Assembly (NCBI GenBank): GCA_030077755.1 | Contig: JAQJZZ010000012.1 | Span: 930,001 to 994,000 of the forward strand | Length of the DNA: 64,000 nt | Origin: Filosporella fistucella | Lineage: Eukaryota; Ascomycota; Leotiomycetes; Helotiales | Direction: 5' to 3' | Notes under the pieces: model-generated | Database searches by the model: none | Seen by the model: only the letters and a program-made list of their open reading frames with translations | Told to the model about the DNA's origin: nothing | Part shown: positions 34,443-45,734 of the stretch, piece after piece | Numbering within the stretch: the first letter of the stretch is position 1 | How the letters are laid out: each line of letters begins with the position of its first letter | Made by a program: the position numbers and the translations under genes

Positions 34443-35521
34443 ATATACTGTGTATATATATTTGAGCAGTTCCAAATGAAAAATTTGTGTAACTCCTCAG
34501 TTAAAGGAGACGCAAATGGAATTAACATTTAAATATCTTTTGCCGTCTTGATACTCGCTTTCAGAAAGTTCGACCAAGCTGCAGTGAGGAAACGAATAAA
34601 GTCCCTAAACAACAACTAGAGACAGAAAGAGAAAACATTCGAAGCCACTCATCTCAAGCAGTTTGAGAGAACAAAATCCAATTGCATCCGAGGAGATAGC
34701 GCTCGAAGTCGTTCGCAGTGGACACCTCTTTCTTAATCTTACGGAAAATTTCTTTCAATATTGGAATTGAGTTATCAACAGCGAACTTCTGCACTTTGCA
34801 GGGCAAAAGAGTAAATGTGCAAAGCACAAGGTCAAGAAACGAGGAAGTCCAGTCGCGTCTAGGTAGGTGGGAATGGTGTGCAACGGCACGTGACACACCT
34901 GTCCTAGCTTGCCGAGTTCCGAACATCTGCATGCGAACTTTCGTTGTCGTCACAATGCCTTCGCGACGATGGTAATTCCATAGAGACTTCTCCAGTACCA
35001 TAGCATCTCAAGGATGGCGATCGCTTTACACCCAAATCCAATTCAAATGTTTACCCTCTCATCATTATATATTAACAATAGCTTCAGTCGCGTTACGTTG
35101 CGTAGCTCGTCGCATCCTCCTTGAGTTCCGCGTTTCACGGCATATCCGATAGCCTCAACATGGTTACTCCTCATTCTCTCTACTCCTGACAAGAGATCGC
35201 CGATTATAAATCTGGAAGCAGACAAATTCAAGCAATGTGATAGGACGTATTTCAAAACATCATTATCCTCTTTGTTCTTAGCTGGTCCTTGACGCGGCTT
35301 TCATCGGCACACAAAGAAGTCACGAGTATCAAGGTAAGCACCTTCCTTAAACTTACATGAATAATGATATGAATCGAAGGCGGAACACAATCGCACTTAC
35401 GTTCCCCTCAATCTTGGTTCCGCGCAGAGTATAAGTTCAATCATTTCCTATTCCCTAGTCGACGTGAGTTGAAGCTCTTCTCATCTTTTGCGTCTTGTTG
35501 TCCCACTTTCAACCTTTCAAG
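34443..35521. other. intergenic, no gene supported
   Basis: About 1.1 kb. A minus-strand open frame at 34654-35001 has a helical-looking C-terminal half (EIFRKIKKEVSTANDFERYLL) but no family match I recognise; I do not call it. The last 100 bases form the P450 promoter and leader. Confidence 0.45.
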
Positions 35522-37267
35522 ATGTTATCTTTCATCGCCGGAAACAGTTTGTTCGGCCTACTGACAACATTGGCATTGTGGAGCACCTACGGAGTCGTGG
35601 CATATGTGAGTGAAGAAAATCCATGACACCATAACACGTCTAATAAAAATCTTAGCTATCTCTTTTGACATTATATCGTCTCACGTTCCATCCACTGGCA
35701 GGATATCCAGGCCCGTTTATTGCCAAGATCACAGATTGGTATTCTGTCTATCATGCATGGAAGGGTGACCGACATCTTGAATTCTGGAGATCTCACGAGA
35801 AATATGGTTCGAATAACCTGGGACCAGACTTCTTTCCAATGCTAATCCTAATCAGGACCGATCGTTCGATTTGGGCCAAATAGTCTGTCGATCAATTCGA
35901 ATACAGCGCTGAAGACAATATACGGCCACAAGTCAAATGTCAAGAAGTCTCAATTCTATTCGGTGTTTCCTCCAACAAAAGATACATTCAATACCCACAG
36001 CAGTATCGACAAATCTAATCATGCTCGGAAACGCCGTGTCCTATCACATGCTTTCTCGGATGGTGCTATCAAGAGTATGGAAAAGTACATCTTGGCAAAC
36101 GTACGGACATTCTGCTCTAATCTAGGTGCGAAACCAGCTTTAGTTGAGAAGACAGGAGTCAAAGGAGAATGGAGTATCGCCCAAAACATGGCTGATTGGG
36201 CTAACTACCTGACATTTGATGTCATGGGCGATCTTTGCTTTGGCAAAGCTTTTGAGATGTTGGAAAGAGAAGACAATCATCATGTCATTGACCTGATTGG
36301 AAACGCTGCCCACATGCATCTGATCGTATGCTTGATCCATTCTGAGATCTAGAATTGATGCTGACAATCATAGCTTGGCACAAATCCAATGATCAAAACA
36401 ACTGGATTGAGCAAAATCCTCTTCAAGAAGATTTATGATATGAGAATGCAATATATGGCCTACAGCAAGGCACAAGCCACAGAACGAAGCAAGATCGGAC
36501 TTGATACCGATCGCAAAGACTTCTTCTACTATCTTTTGAACGCACGAGATCCCGAAACGGGCCAAGGATTTACCGCGCCAGAACTTTGGGGCGAGAGCAA
36601 TCTGCTCATCATCGCTGGCTCTGACACAACATCTACTGCACTTGCAGGAGCATTCTTCTACCTCGTCCACAACCCGGAGACTCTTCGAAAGCTCACCGAA
36701 GAAGTGAGATCCACTTTCTCCGACCTTGAAGACATCCATTCTTCCCCAGCTCTCAATTCATGCCATTATCTTCGAGCCGTCATTGATGAAGCCATGCGTT
36801 TGTCGCCTCCTGTTGGCGGCATCCTTCCTCGTGAGGTATTGCCTGGCGGCCTAGACATCGACGGACTTCACATTCCAGAGGGTGTTGTTGTCGGAACACC
36901 CCACTATACTATTCATCATAATCCCGAATATTACCCATCTCCATTTACATTCCGACCTGAGCGATGGGTAGTCGATTCCTCTCCTGAAGTCACCAAGGAG
37001 AGTGTAGCACTTGCTCAATCAGCTTTCTGTCCCTTTAGTATTGGCCCAAGAGGGTGCATTGGGAAGGGGCTGGCTTATAATGAGCTAATGACGAGTTTGG
37101 CGAGAACTGTATATTTGTATGACATGAAGTTGGCAGACGGCACAAGTGTTGGTGAAGGTCGACCTGAGTTGGAGTGGGGTAGACAGAGGAGAGAGGAGTA
37201 CCAGCTCAAGGATTCCTTCACAAGTCTGAAGGATGGACCGTATGTTCAATTCAGGGAGAGAGCGTAA
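35522..37267 (+). CDS. cytochrome P450, CYP65-like
   Basis: Microsomal monooxygenase of 532 residues. Four exons: 35522-35605, 35656-35806, 35856-36325 and 36374-37267; each junction restores phase, and the second gives EKYGPIVRFGPNSLS, the standard P450 beta-1 region. An N-terminal membrane anchor is followed by the LYRLTFHPLAGYPGPF hinge. The substrate-side C helix shows HARKRRVLSHAFSDGA. The I helix has AGSDTTST, the K helix DEAMRLSPP with the ExxR pair, and the heme loop FSIGPRGCIGKGLAY with the thiolate Cys at about 463. The overall look is of the fungal benzoate/isotrichodermin-hydroxylase-like group (CYP65). The substrate is unknown, and the neighbouring MFS and SDR genes hint at a shared metabolite pathway. 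Confidence 0.95.
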
Positions 37268-38078
37268 AAATTGGGAGTAGGACAATAAATTGTTTTGTTT
37301 AGTATCCAAGTCCAATTTCACTTTCAGTGAGCTGCATGAACTAAATATTTCTTAACATTCCTATATTAGTCAAGTAACCAAATTCCATAATGTTCTTCGT
37401 GATCAACAAACTGGAAACGAAGGACGTCCTCAGCATATCAATAACCCCGGTTCTCCGGGCCGTTATCAATCTACCTTGGCATTCCCTACCACTGTGGCTT
37501 AGCAGGATGCACACCATGACAAAGATAAAATTACAATCCTTCAGTCTCAAAACTGCCCACTTCCATAAGATTGGTCTTTACTGTAGACAATGCTACAGAT
37601 TTGTTGGAGCCTAAAGGTGGTCCGACCAACCTCGCTTTCTTGCAACACTGCCGAAATGTCATTCTACCATCGCGGATTCTCTTGTTTTTCATCTGCGAGT
37701 GCATGGTTAGAAATCACATCTTCAGCACGATCTCCACTATGAAGGCCTCGATGCTTCACGCCCAGCCCAGCTAGGCTTCTTATCTGAAGTGCCTCCAATG
37801 AAACTTCATCTGAACTTTAGAGAGCCTGCACATGAGCAACGCCTCATCCTAATCCAGCCTGCCCATTCCCAGTCACCCAATTACCTCGATAATTCAAGAT
37901 TGATCCTTCCGTCGTCGCTACGCTGTGAGATTGGGGTCTGTGGCTACAAGCTGTGCCGCATTATCAAGATGCAAAGGAGACTAGCGTTACAAGAAGTAAT
38001 GGAGAGTATTCCAAACCTTCAACCCCCGTTTTATTTACTCCGTGGTTTTTTCACTCGTTTTCGTGCCGTTAGCTTGCT
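37268..38078. other. intergenic, no gene seen
   Basis: About 810 bases between tandem plus-strand genes: 3' flank of the P450 gene and upstream region of the GH72 gene. No recognisable element. Confidence 0.4.
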
Positions 38079-40217
38079 ATGGCATCGTGGAGATTCCTGA
38101 CGACTGCGAGTTTGTTCCTGCATTTTCCCTTTCGTGTTACGGCCCTTCCAACAATATCAGCGGTTGGCGCAAAGTTCTTTGACACAAATGGCAACCAGTT
38201 TTATATTAAGGGTATGATTTCCAGGATTAGATTCTCGCTTCAACGCTTCAAGACTTTATTCTAACGCGCCATCTTGTAGGTGTTGCTTATCAATTAGCAA
38301 CTGATGCATCTGATCCTTTAGTAGATTCAGCTCAATGTGCCAGAGATGTGGGTTGGGGATTTCTATAATCGCAAGGACATACTGATAAACATCCAGGCGG
38401 CCCTTTTGAAGACTCTTGGCGCAAACACAATTCGTGTTTACACTGTCGACGCCAAAGCTGATCATACGAAATGCATGTCGACGTTCGAGACAGCAGGGAT
38501 ATATGTGCTCGTGGCACTAGAATCTCCGAAAACAGGTCTCAGTCGGGTTAGTTTCCTCCCCTCTAGCAGGCTGGTCTCATGCAGGCTAACTGAAAATGTT
38601 TAGTCAAGCCCTCAATGGACAGATTCCCTATACAATAATTACACTGCCGTTGTTGATGCTTTTGCTGGCTTCAATAATACACTCGGGTTCTTCGCTGGAA
38701 ACGAGGTTGTCCTCGACACAAGTGTCACTTCGGCCGCACCATATGTGAAGGCAATTGCAATAGATCTCAAGGCATATAGAGATGGGATGGGTTATCGACC
38801 AATACCAATCGGACATGCGGGAGCGGATGTTGCCCAACTCAGACCACTACTTCAAAACTATTTGAGCTGTGGAGCAAAAGGGATAGACTTTTTTGGGCAG
38901 AATGTCTATAGTTGGTGTGATGATGCGACCTTTCAGACATCCAGATACAACGTGTTATACCAAGAGGCATCCGGCTACAATATTCCTATATTCCTTTCCG
39001 AGACTGGGTGCAAATTAAACCAATCTAGGACCTTTAGCGATCAAGGAGCTGTTCTAGGAAGTTCCATGAATGACAGGTATTCAGGAGCTATTATCTACGA
39101 ATGGGCTAGTCATGCGAACAACTATGGCTTGATTACCTACCCTTCAGGTGCAGCTAGTGGGACGCCGACACCTGTTTCGGGCGACTTCAGCAATCTCAAG
39201 TCTCGGTGGTCGACTTTGACGCCATCAGGCACACCTATTGTGTCATACAACATCCAGACAGCTACTACTCCAGCTTGCCCAAGGTCTACATCTGGTGTCT
39301 GGGCAGTCAATGGGGATGTGTCTCTCCCAACTTTGGGAAAAGTGGTGGTCAACACAAGAAGTTCGACTTCACTTAGTTCGTCAGGAACACAGTCCGGAAC
39401 TGGAACTCCAACCGGAGTATCATCTACCGTGACTTCAAATTCGCCAAATCAAACCTCATCCAACACACAGCAAAATCCTACCTCTAGTTCCGGACTTTCA
39501 ACTGGAGTTAAAGCTGGCATCGCTATCGGAGTAGTACTACTTGTTCTGGCTGCAGCCATCGCAGCATTCTTACTTTGGCGCCGTCGAAAGAAACGTCGAC
39601 CGGATGGACCACTAGATCTTTCCCCAGAGGGTCTAGAAGTAGGTGCTCCTCCACCAGGAAATGGGAAGCCCGAATTGGATGGAAATCAAATCATAGAAAA
39701 GGACTCCGAGCAACTTATGAAAGCGAAACTACCAAATGGCCATCTTGCAATGGTACCCCACGAAAATTTCGATAATGCTGGAACGGAGGGTACAATTACC
39801 TCTGGTACCACTGGCCCAAATGGTAATACTCCTGAGCTTGCAGGGTCCGGGACAGAAGGGGCAGGAAAAGCTGGCACGTCAGCAACTGCAGAACTCTCAA
39901 ATGTCCCAGCAACACCAAAGACTCAATCACCCATTCCAATCACTCGACGACCAGTAGCGAGTGCAACTTCCACTCCATCTTGGGCGAACGCACCATGGCA
40001 TTCTCCCCCACTTGAAGAGGAACCTTATACACAACAGATGCCAGTTCCCCCAGCCAATAACGCAGAAGAACTGAGGATACTAGACGAAGAGGAGAGGCGG
40101 ATCGATTCAGCAATTGCAGAATCGGAACGGATTCGTGCCTTGAAGGAGGAGAAAGCTGCTCTTCAGGCAAAGAGAGCAGAATTGATGTTAGCTAAAGAGA
40201 ACACTTCCAAGCCATAA
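38079..40217 (+). CDS. GH72 beta-1,3-glucanosyltransferase with membrane tail
   Basis: Gas/Gel-family wall enzyme that cuts and re-joins beta-1,3-glucan. Four exons: 38079-38211, 38280-38347, 38397-38546 and 38604-40217; 654 residues. A signal peptide is followed by ISAVGAKFFDTNGNQFYIKGVAYQ. The acid/base Glu is in FFAGNEVV and the nucleophile Glu in FLSETGC; GVNTIRVYTVD-type GANTIRVYTVDAKADH is conserved. The usual CBM43 (X8) cysteine module is absent. After a Ser/Thr-rich spacer the protein has a hydrophobic helix (AGIAIGVVLLVLAAAIAAFLL) with a stop-transfer RRRKKRR, then about 200 cytosolic residues ending in an acidic coiled coil (EELRILDEEERRIDSAIAES). So it is a type I membrane protein rather than GPI-anchored. 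The intron at 38348-38396 was chosen because it joins QCARD to AALLKTLG. Confidence 0.93.
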
Positions 40218-41092
40218 CATTTGCGGGACTATCAGATATTCGACTATCAAAATAGAGCGCTAGATTTCACAGAGTGGTATCTAAAAACTCTGAAATCTCA
40301 TCCATCATGCCCATTCCGACACAGACAAATTCGAGGGGAGGTATTTCTAAAAGCCAGTCAGGCTTTGCTGTGTTGGAGACCATGCAGCTGGAATCTGAGA
40401 GGATTCAATACATGGAGTAGGAAATTCTATTCCGCTACCCAACAATTATGACGAGGATGTCAAGACTGCCCGCTAATCAACGATAATTTGTTCGGATCAA
40501 TGACTTTCCTATCTAGCGATAGAAAATTCATCTCCGCGTTCGAGCCAGAATGAGGCTCACCGGCATTTGGTGTCGGGTGCTATTATAGACGGTGGTCTTC
40601 TGCGAAAATATGTTGGTCATAGAAGGGGGTATGATGACGGCAGAATATAGGCGTTGAAGACTTATTCCCCATGATACAGTAACAACAGAGCTGTGGAAGA
40701 ACCATGAATATTATCGTCAAGATATTATCCTGTGATAAGCGCTCCCATATTCGGTGATAAAAGCCATTGTACTAGCACAGCCTCAGCCCCCTCGTTTTCA
40801 TTGATCAACTTACACCGCCAAGCCAATAGCAGGAAGCCTCGACCCTTGATTTTCTGAACTGAGCACAATTGGGAACGATTGCCAAGTTGAATGTTTCAGG
40901 CTCTGAAGTAAATAAATCTGCTGCATCTTGCTCTCAGGTAAGTTCTCATCTTTTAGTACAAATTTTTATGCGCTTCCTGGAGATGAAGTACTGCGTCGAC
41001 ACTGAAAGGACGAACACTCAATTTGATCCCATTTCGTGCGCGCACCCTGAGCAAATATTTGAACCTCGTCGCTCCTGAAAGTGGGTTTAAGC
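40218..41092. other. intergenic, no gene seen
   Basis: About 870 bases of spacer between the GH72 and MYND-HET genes. Short open frames only; presumed promoter of the HET gene. Confidence 0.4.
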
Positions 41093-43621
41093 ATGCAAAC
41101 TGATACGAGACGTTGTTCAATATGCCTCGAGGGATTCGCGGTAGATGAGCTCGCCATATGTCATGGTAGAGCATGGTGCTCGTTGAAATGTCTGCAGTCC
41201 GACACTTCCACTCATGAACGCGCTTGTATAGATGCATATTTCAAAAGCCTAGATGATCCTCAATATTCAGGTCATTATAAGATCAAATCCGAAGACGATT
41301 TTACTTGTGAAGGATGCAAAGAAACAAGCTCGGCGCCAATTCAAGCAATCTTGTGTTTTGGATGTCGTACCCCGCGATGGTGCTCTTCGCCCTGTGCGAG
41401 AATTGATGATCATATTCCAGGCTGCATTGCGGAAGCTCTGGTGGAGATGTTTCACACGAATGACTTCATTCGCAGAAGTTGTGTGGCTTGCAGGAAATCG
41501 GAACTCTTCGATCCAGACGAGGATGTCACGAGCTTCCTACCATGCTCTTATTGTTCGGAAAAAGTATGGTGCTCAAGAGATTGCTTCCGGAGAGATACGA
41601 ACCATGCTATCGTTTGCACTGGTATCAAGGAAACTCAAGAGAAGCACCCCGAAGAAGCGTTTAAATACACCGCAATCCTCGTTTCTGATGCGACCAAGGA
41701 CAAAATCTTTGCTGATGTATTAAGGGAGGCGAAATTGGAACTTGAGGGAGGGAGCGAGCTCATACGGAGGATCAAATCTCTTGATTCAACGATTGCTGAT
41801 AAGTTTGAGCCAAAGTCGATTGCAATAAATCAAATGCCACTTAGACTTCTCTGTGAAGAAAGTCTTCGAGACGATGAGATTAAAAGTTTCATCGCCATCA
41901 GTTATTGTTGGCACTCAGACGACTGGAAAGTACACGATGCGCTCGAAGAATGGGCAGGCTCACCACTTACGAAACCTATGCTGGCAAGCATTATGCAGGA
42001 GCTTCGGCAGCCTGGAGAAGGAGTGTGGATAGACCAAATGTGTATTAACCAACAAGATGCCGCGGAAAAACAGGTCGTCATCTCCTCCATGGACGTCATA
42101 TATCGAGCAGCTCGAAAAGTAGTGATTGTCCTCGAGGACGTGTCCATCCCGGTGGACCTTTGGGAGGATTGTCAGCCGATTTTTGGGGAAGGAGGACTCA
42201 TTGACGGAAATGTAGACAATGCAAAGTTGCACATGTCTTTCATTTCGAATATCTTCTCTGCTCGATGGTTCACGCGTGCCTGGTGTGTCCATGAATTTCT
42301 CACTCGACAGGATGCTTTGCTGCTCTTCAGTGTCTCTACTGGTCGAATAATAGGCTGCTCTCTACAACAACTTGTACGGGTAACGGGGACATGTTTCAAT
42401 CGCTTCCATCAATTTAAAAGCAACCGCAACGTGGTAAAAGTAATGGCATGCCTGATGTCACTGAGGGGATCGATGGAGGAGGAAGCCAGTTTACTCAGTC
42501 ATGGAGCACCTCATGGCATCAATCTCTTGAACATATTTTCTCGTTGCTCGGTACTTGGATGTTCAATAGATGCAGACCGGATGTCGATATTCCTGAACAT
42601 CGCTCGGCTGGGAATCTCATACAAATCACCTGGCCCTTGTTCTTTGTCTCAAAGAATATACGAATTCGCGCTTCTTGCTATAGCCGATGGGGAAATCGAT
42701 ATCTTGGCAAGACCTGATTTGATTGGGGAAACTAGAAATGAGGGGAACAGAATTTCATCCCTTCCATGGGCAGCAATCGAACCTGTTATTTACAGAATCG
42801 GAACTCTGCATTCTGACCCTACCCCGCGTGTCTCAGCAGCAGATATATCAATTCGATTCTCGAAATCAGAAATGGAAGTAGACGTGCTAGTATTGGCCGG
42901 GATCGCAATCGCCGAACCGAATGATGAGGTCGTAGCTGCGTCGACCCAGTTCCTACAATCTCAGACTGGCCAAGAGATTCTTGCAGAGATCGCTCCAGGG
43001 CCAGTAGATCAGTCTAGAGTATCTGAGATCAAAATATCGTTCGCAGTGGCACTGAGCTACGGTGCTGTATGGATCTTGAATTTTTTCGAGGAGACCAGGC
43101 CAAAGATGTGGCCCGTAGTACTCAACACCGGCTCCGAAAGTTTGGAAAGAGTCCGTGGCATCCCGATGAAACTCGCAGTCGATACTGTACATCAGCTACT
43201 GAGCGATGATCTGAAAAACGAAGACGGCACCGACAGATCTGATATTGATCTTGAAAAGCTCCGCCTAGCTGTTCTTTGGCTCATTCAGCTACTCTACTGC
43301 ATGAAGATCAACTATACTTCGATGCTCCTACTTGACAATCGAGATCCAAATCTTCTAGGACTTTGTAGCATGAGTTGGTCCGACTACGAGAGATATGGAG
43401 AAGATGTCGTGATTGTAGTCCCAACCATGATGACAGCGCCATGCTTCGCACTTCATCACAGACTCTGGGTACTTAAACGTGCCCCTCAATCTACCGGAAC
43501 CAAATACCGGATCGTTTCAAAACATGTCATGTTTGGATTTGGAGAAATCACAGAACACTTGCCCAGTAGAATTATTCGAAAACAGCTACCAATTATCGGT
43601 GCGACAGCTTCAGAATCTTGA
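41093..43621 (+). CDS. HET-domain protein with three MYND-like zinc modules
   Basis: Uninterrupted 842-residue protein joining an N-terminal zinc region to a heterokaryon-incompatibility (HET) domain, the type that triggers cell death or non-self reactions in filamentous fungi. Three Cys/His modules lie at residues 8-45, 72-111 and 130-175. The second and third fit MYND spacing (CxxC, CxxC, WCSxxC, then HxxxC). The first lacks one ligand of its second pair. The HET core starts near residue 250, with FIAISYCWH at about 266, VWIDQMCINQQDAAEK at about 311, VIYRAARKVVIVLED, and SARWFTRAWCVHEFL at about 390. The C-terminal 440 residues match nothing I know. I start at the ATG at 41093 because it directly precedes the first cysteine module. 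No intron was needed. A decayed HET gene lies 4.3 kb downstream. Confidence 0.9.
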   Translation: MQTDTRRCSICLEGFAVDELAICHGRAWCSLKCLQSDTSTHERACIDAYFKSLDDPQYSGHYKIKSEDDFTCEGCKETSSAPIQAILCFGCRTPRWCSSPCARIDDHIPGCIAEALVEMFHTNDFIRRSCVACRKSELFDPDEDVTSFLPCSYCSEKVWCSRDCFRRDTNHAIVCTGIKETQEKHPEEAFKYTAILVSDATKDKIFADVLREAKLELEGGSELIRRIKSLDSTIADKFEPKSIAINQMPLRLLCEESLRDDEIKSFIAISYCWHSDDWKVHDALEEWAGSPLTKPMLASIMQELRQPGEGVWIDQMCINQQDAAEKQVVISSMDVIYRAARKVVIVLEDVSIPVDLWEDCQPIFGEGGLIDGNVDNAKLHMSFISNIFSARWFTRAWCVHEFLTRQDALLLFSVSTGRIIGCSLQQLVRVTGTCFNRFHQFKSNRNVVKVMACLMSLRGSMEEEASLLSHGAPHGINLLNIFSRCSVLGCSIDADRMSIFLNIARLGISYKSPGPCSLSQRIYEFALLAIADGEIDILARPDLIGETRNEGNRISSLPWAAIEPVIYRIGTLHSDPTPRVSAADISIRFSKSEMEVDVLVLAGIAIAEPNDEVVAASTQFLQSQTGQEILAEIAPGPVDQSRVSEIKISFAVALSYGAVWILNFFEETRPKMWPVVLNTGSESLERVRGIPMKLAVDTVHQLLSDDLKNEDGTDRSDIDLEKLRLAVLWLIQLLYCMKINYTSMLLLDNRDPNLLGLCSMSWSDYERYGEDVVIVVPTMMTAPCFALHHRLWVLKRAPQSTGTKYRIVSKHVMFGFGEITEHLPSRIIRKQLPIIGATASES

Positions 43622-43907
43622 TTCTCGACAACATGGCAGAGAATTGATTAATAATTTCATTAAACGCATCAAAGATGAAGATATATACAAGAAACCTCCC
43701 ACTTTTGTGTACCCACGACCAGCGTCTTCCGCTCGATTGCATAGAACGGGTATGCGCAAATTAACTATTCATCAGTGCAAAAACACATCTCGCGAGCCTA
43801 GCGCGGGATGCAACAAAGACATCATAACTCATTACGCTGAAAAGCAAAACCTTTATTACCGTTTCCCTTCGTCTCCAGTCTGCCCGTTTTAAATGTTGAT
43901 CTGATAA

Positions 43908-45734
43908 TCACACCCATTCTCCATCATATATGGTCAACCTTTTCTGGACACCCATTCCAAATCGAATCTTGCCCTTATATTCCTTCTTCTCCACCACATT
44001 TTCCTCGTCTCGAGTGTCTCCATACCCATAACTATATCGATCATCAAAGGGACCTTCACTCAACCAACTATCTCGCATTCGTGCCTCACTTGGACTTTCC
44101 ATCCACTCGTCATCCTCGAAATCTCCGTATCCTCCTCTCATCCCAACACTCTTCCCACTATCCATTCTCTTCACTGCTGCTCTTGGATCCTGAAATGGAT
44201 TCACCACTTCGCGTTCATATACATTAGGTTTCAGTATACTGATCTCGCTATTCGCTCTACTGATCGGACGGCCACGGTTCATAATGAGATCTTTTCGGGT
44301 ATGAATGTATGTTTCGCTGCGAGCGCGGGCGGGATTGCGAGGCGGGATGGGCGGGAAGTGATCACTGGAGAAACCGTTCATGATGCTGCCTGAGTAGACT
44401 GAAGAAGAGCGATTAGCTCTCAGTGGCGCGAAAGCTGGTGGTGGGAGAGTGACAGGTCGAGAAGCTTCAGGTGGCGAGGGGTAAGGGAAAGAGTATTGTT
44501 TGTTGGTAGTGTTGTACTTGTTCTTGAGTTTTGAGGATGCGGAGGATGTATATCTTGACGGCATATACGAATTATGCGCTGTGGAGTCCCCTGAGTATCT
44601 TCCTCTGCGATCATTGTCCAGGAGGGACTCGAGATTTGCGACAGTTTTGCGGAGCTCCATTTCCTTTCTCCGCCATGGTTGAAATAAAGGTGTTTTGTCA
44701 TTTTCAATCGACCCTATAGAGCGCCGATGAACTACCTTCTTTCTCCAGCGACGGTAGAGGAAGCATGTGATAGGCAGAGCGAGGAGGAAGACTCCAAGGA
44801 GAACACCTGCTACTATGCCACCTGCTCGAGCGGCATCGCTGGTTGGCTGCTCGGGCCCGAGTGCACCTAGCTTCGTATTTATTATGCCATCTGAGGAGGT
44901 AGTCTGAGCAGGAAGGGCAGAAACGACGGGGAAAGCTGCAGTTATGGGAAGAGCAGTAATGGAGGCTTCTGTCACTGCCGCTGAGGAGGTGATGTCTGAT
45001 TTCGGTGAGATGGTGATCGAGGAAGAGGAAAGTTTCGACGGAGATGTTGGAAGAGTAGCCTTGGATGATGAGGGTCTAGGACGCTGTGCAGAATTGGTTG
45101 GAAGGGAGCTAGATGTAGCTTCAGATCTTGTGGAAGTTGTTTTTGACAGTGACTGTTCTTGGACTGAAGCGGATGGGCTTGATTTGAGTGTGGAAGTTGC
45201 TTTGGTAGAATCTGATGCCGCCGCAGGTGACGATACCTCAGGTTTGAGAGTGCCTAATGGATTAAAGCTGCCTGCAAGATTCGTTGCCAAGGATCGTGGC
45301 ATGGTGGTGGTGACATCGACTGCGGATGACGAGGATTTTCGACTTGAGGAAGCAGAATGATTTGATGATACTCTCGAGGCAGAAGGTGCCGCAGATATTC
45401 GAGGCAGAGTAGTTGACGATAGCCTCAAGGAGGCACCAGTCCCCAGCGGTTGGGTTCGTTTAGTTGACGACGATTTGACAAATGAGCCATTCCCAGTCAA
45501 AGTCATGGTTGCCGATGCAAAGTTCGAAGCTGTTGAACATCTTCCTAGTGGTAGCATTGCAGCTAATGTGACAGTCACTGCAACTGTTCTAGATGACTTC
45601 TTGCATACTTGATGCCTTCTCCCTTTCCTTCCATTTCGACGATTGCTTCTCCCAAACGAGCTTGGTTGGTCGTCATCCGTCTTGTGAGCGTACCTCGCCA
45701 TTCTATAGCTAGCAGACGAGGCTGCATCGCTCAT
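43908..45734 (-). CDS. mucin-like single-pass membrane protein
   Basis: A 608-residue protein with no enzyme motif. A basic N-terminal segment (RSNRRNGRKGRRHQVCKK) precedes a moderately hydrophobic patch (TVAVTVTLAAMLPLG) that may be a signal anchor. Then come about 220 residues dominated by Ser, Thr, Ala and Pro, likely O-mannosylated. A clear membrane helix (AGGIVAGVLLGVFLLALPITCFLY) is followed by RRWRKK and a cytosolic region of about 280 residues with PPIPPRNPARARSE and an acidic, Tyr- and Asp-rich end. The layout resembles fungal wall-stress sensors or Mid2-like and Axl2-like proteins, but no WSC or cadherin-type domain is seen, so only a surface-protein call is safe. It is single-exon, with ATG at 45734, and convergent with the MYND-HET gene, 286 bases apart. 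Confidence 0.75.
   Translation of the reverse strand: MSDAASSASYRMARYAHKTDDDQPSSFGRSNRRNGRKGRRHQVCKKSSRTVAVTVTLAAMLPLGRCSTASNFASATMTLTGNGSFVKSSSTKRTQPLGTGASLRLSSTTLPRISAAPSASRVSSNHSASSSRKSSSSAVDVTTTMPRSLATNLAGSFNPLGTLKPEVSSPAAASDSTKATSTLKSSPSASVQEQSLSKTTSTRSEATSSSLPTNSAQRPRPSSSKATLPTSPSKLSSSSITISPKSDITSSAAVTEASITALPITAAFPVVSALPAQTTSSDGIINTKLGALGPEQPTSDAARAGGIVAGVLLGVFLLALPITCFLYRRWRKKVVHRRSIGSIENDKTPLFQPWRRKEMELRKTVANLESLLDNDRRGRYSGDSTAHNSYMPSRYTSSASSKLKNKYNTTNKQYSFPYPSPPEASRPVTLPPPAFAPLRANRSSSVYSGSIMNGFSSDHFPPIPPRNPARARSETYIHTRKDLIMNRGRPISRANSEISILKPNVYEREVVNPFQDPRAAVKRMDSGKSVGMRGGYGDFEDDEWMESPSEARMRDSWLSEGPFDDRYSYGYGDTRDEENVVEKKEYKGKIRFGMGVQKRLTIYDGEWV

Noticed and set aside
34654..35001. 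Minus-strand frame of 115 codons upstream of the P450 gene
   Set aside because: A helical-looking C-terminal half is the only hint; no splice-joined exon or recognised family.
28109..37267. Secondary-metabolite cluster
   Set aside because: No polyketide synthase, peptide synthetase, terpene cyclase or prenyltransferase is present; ERG20 at 1.2-2.3 kb is primary metabolism and far away. Kept only as a possible small catabolic group.
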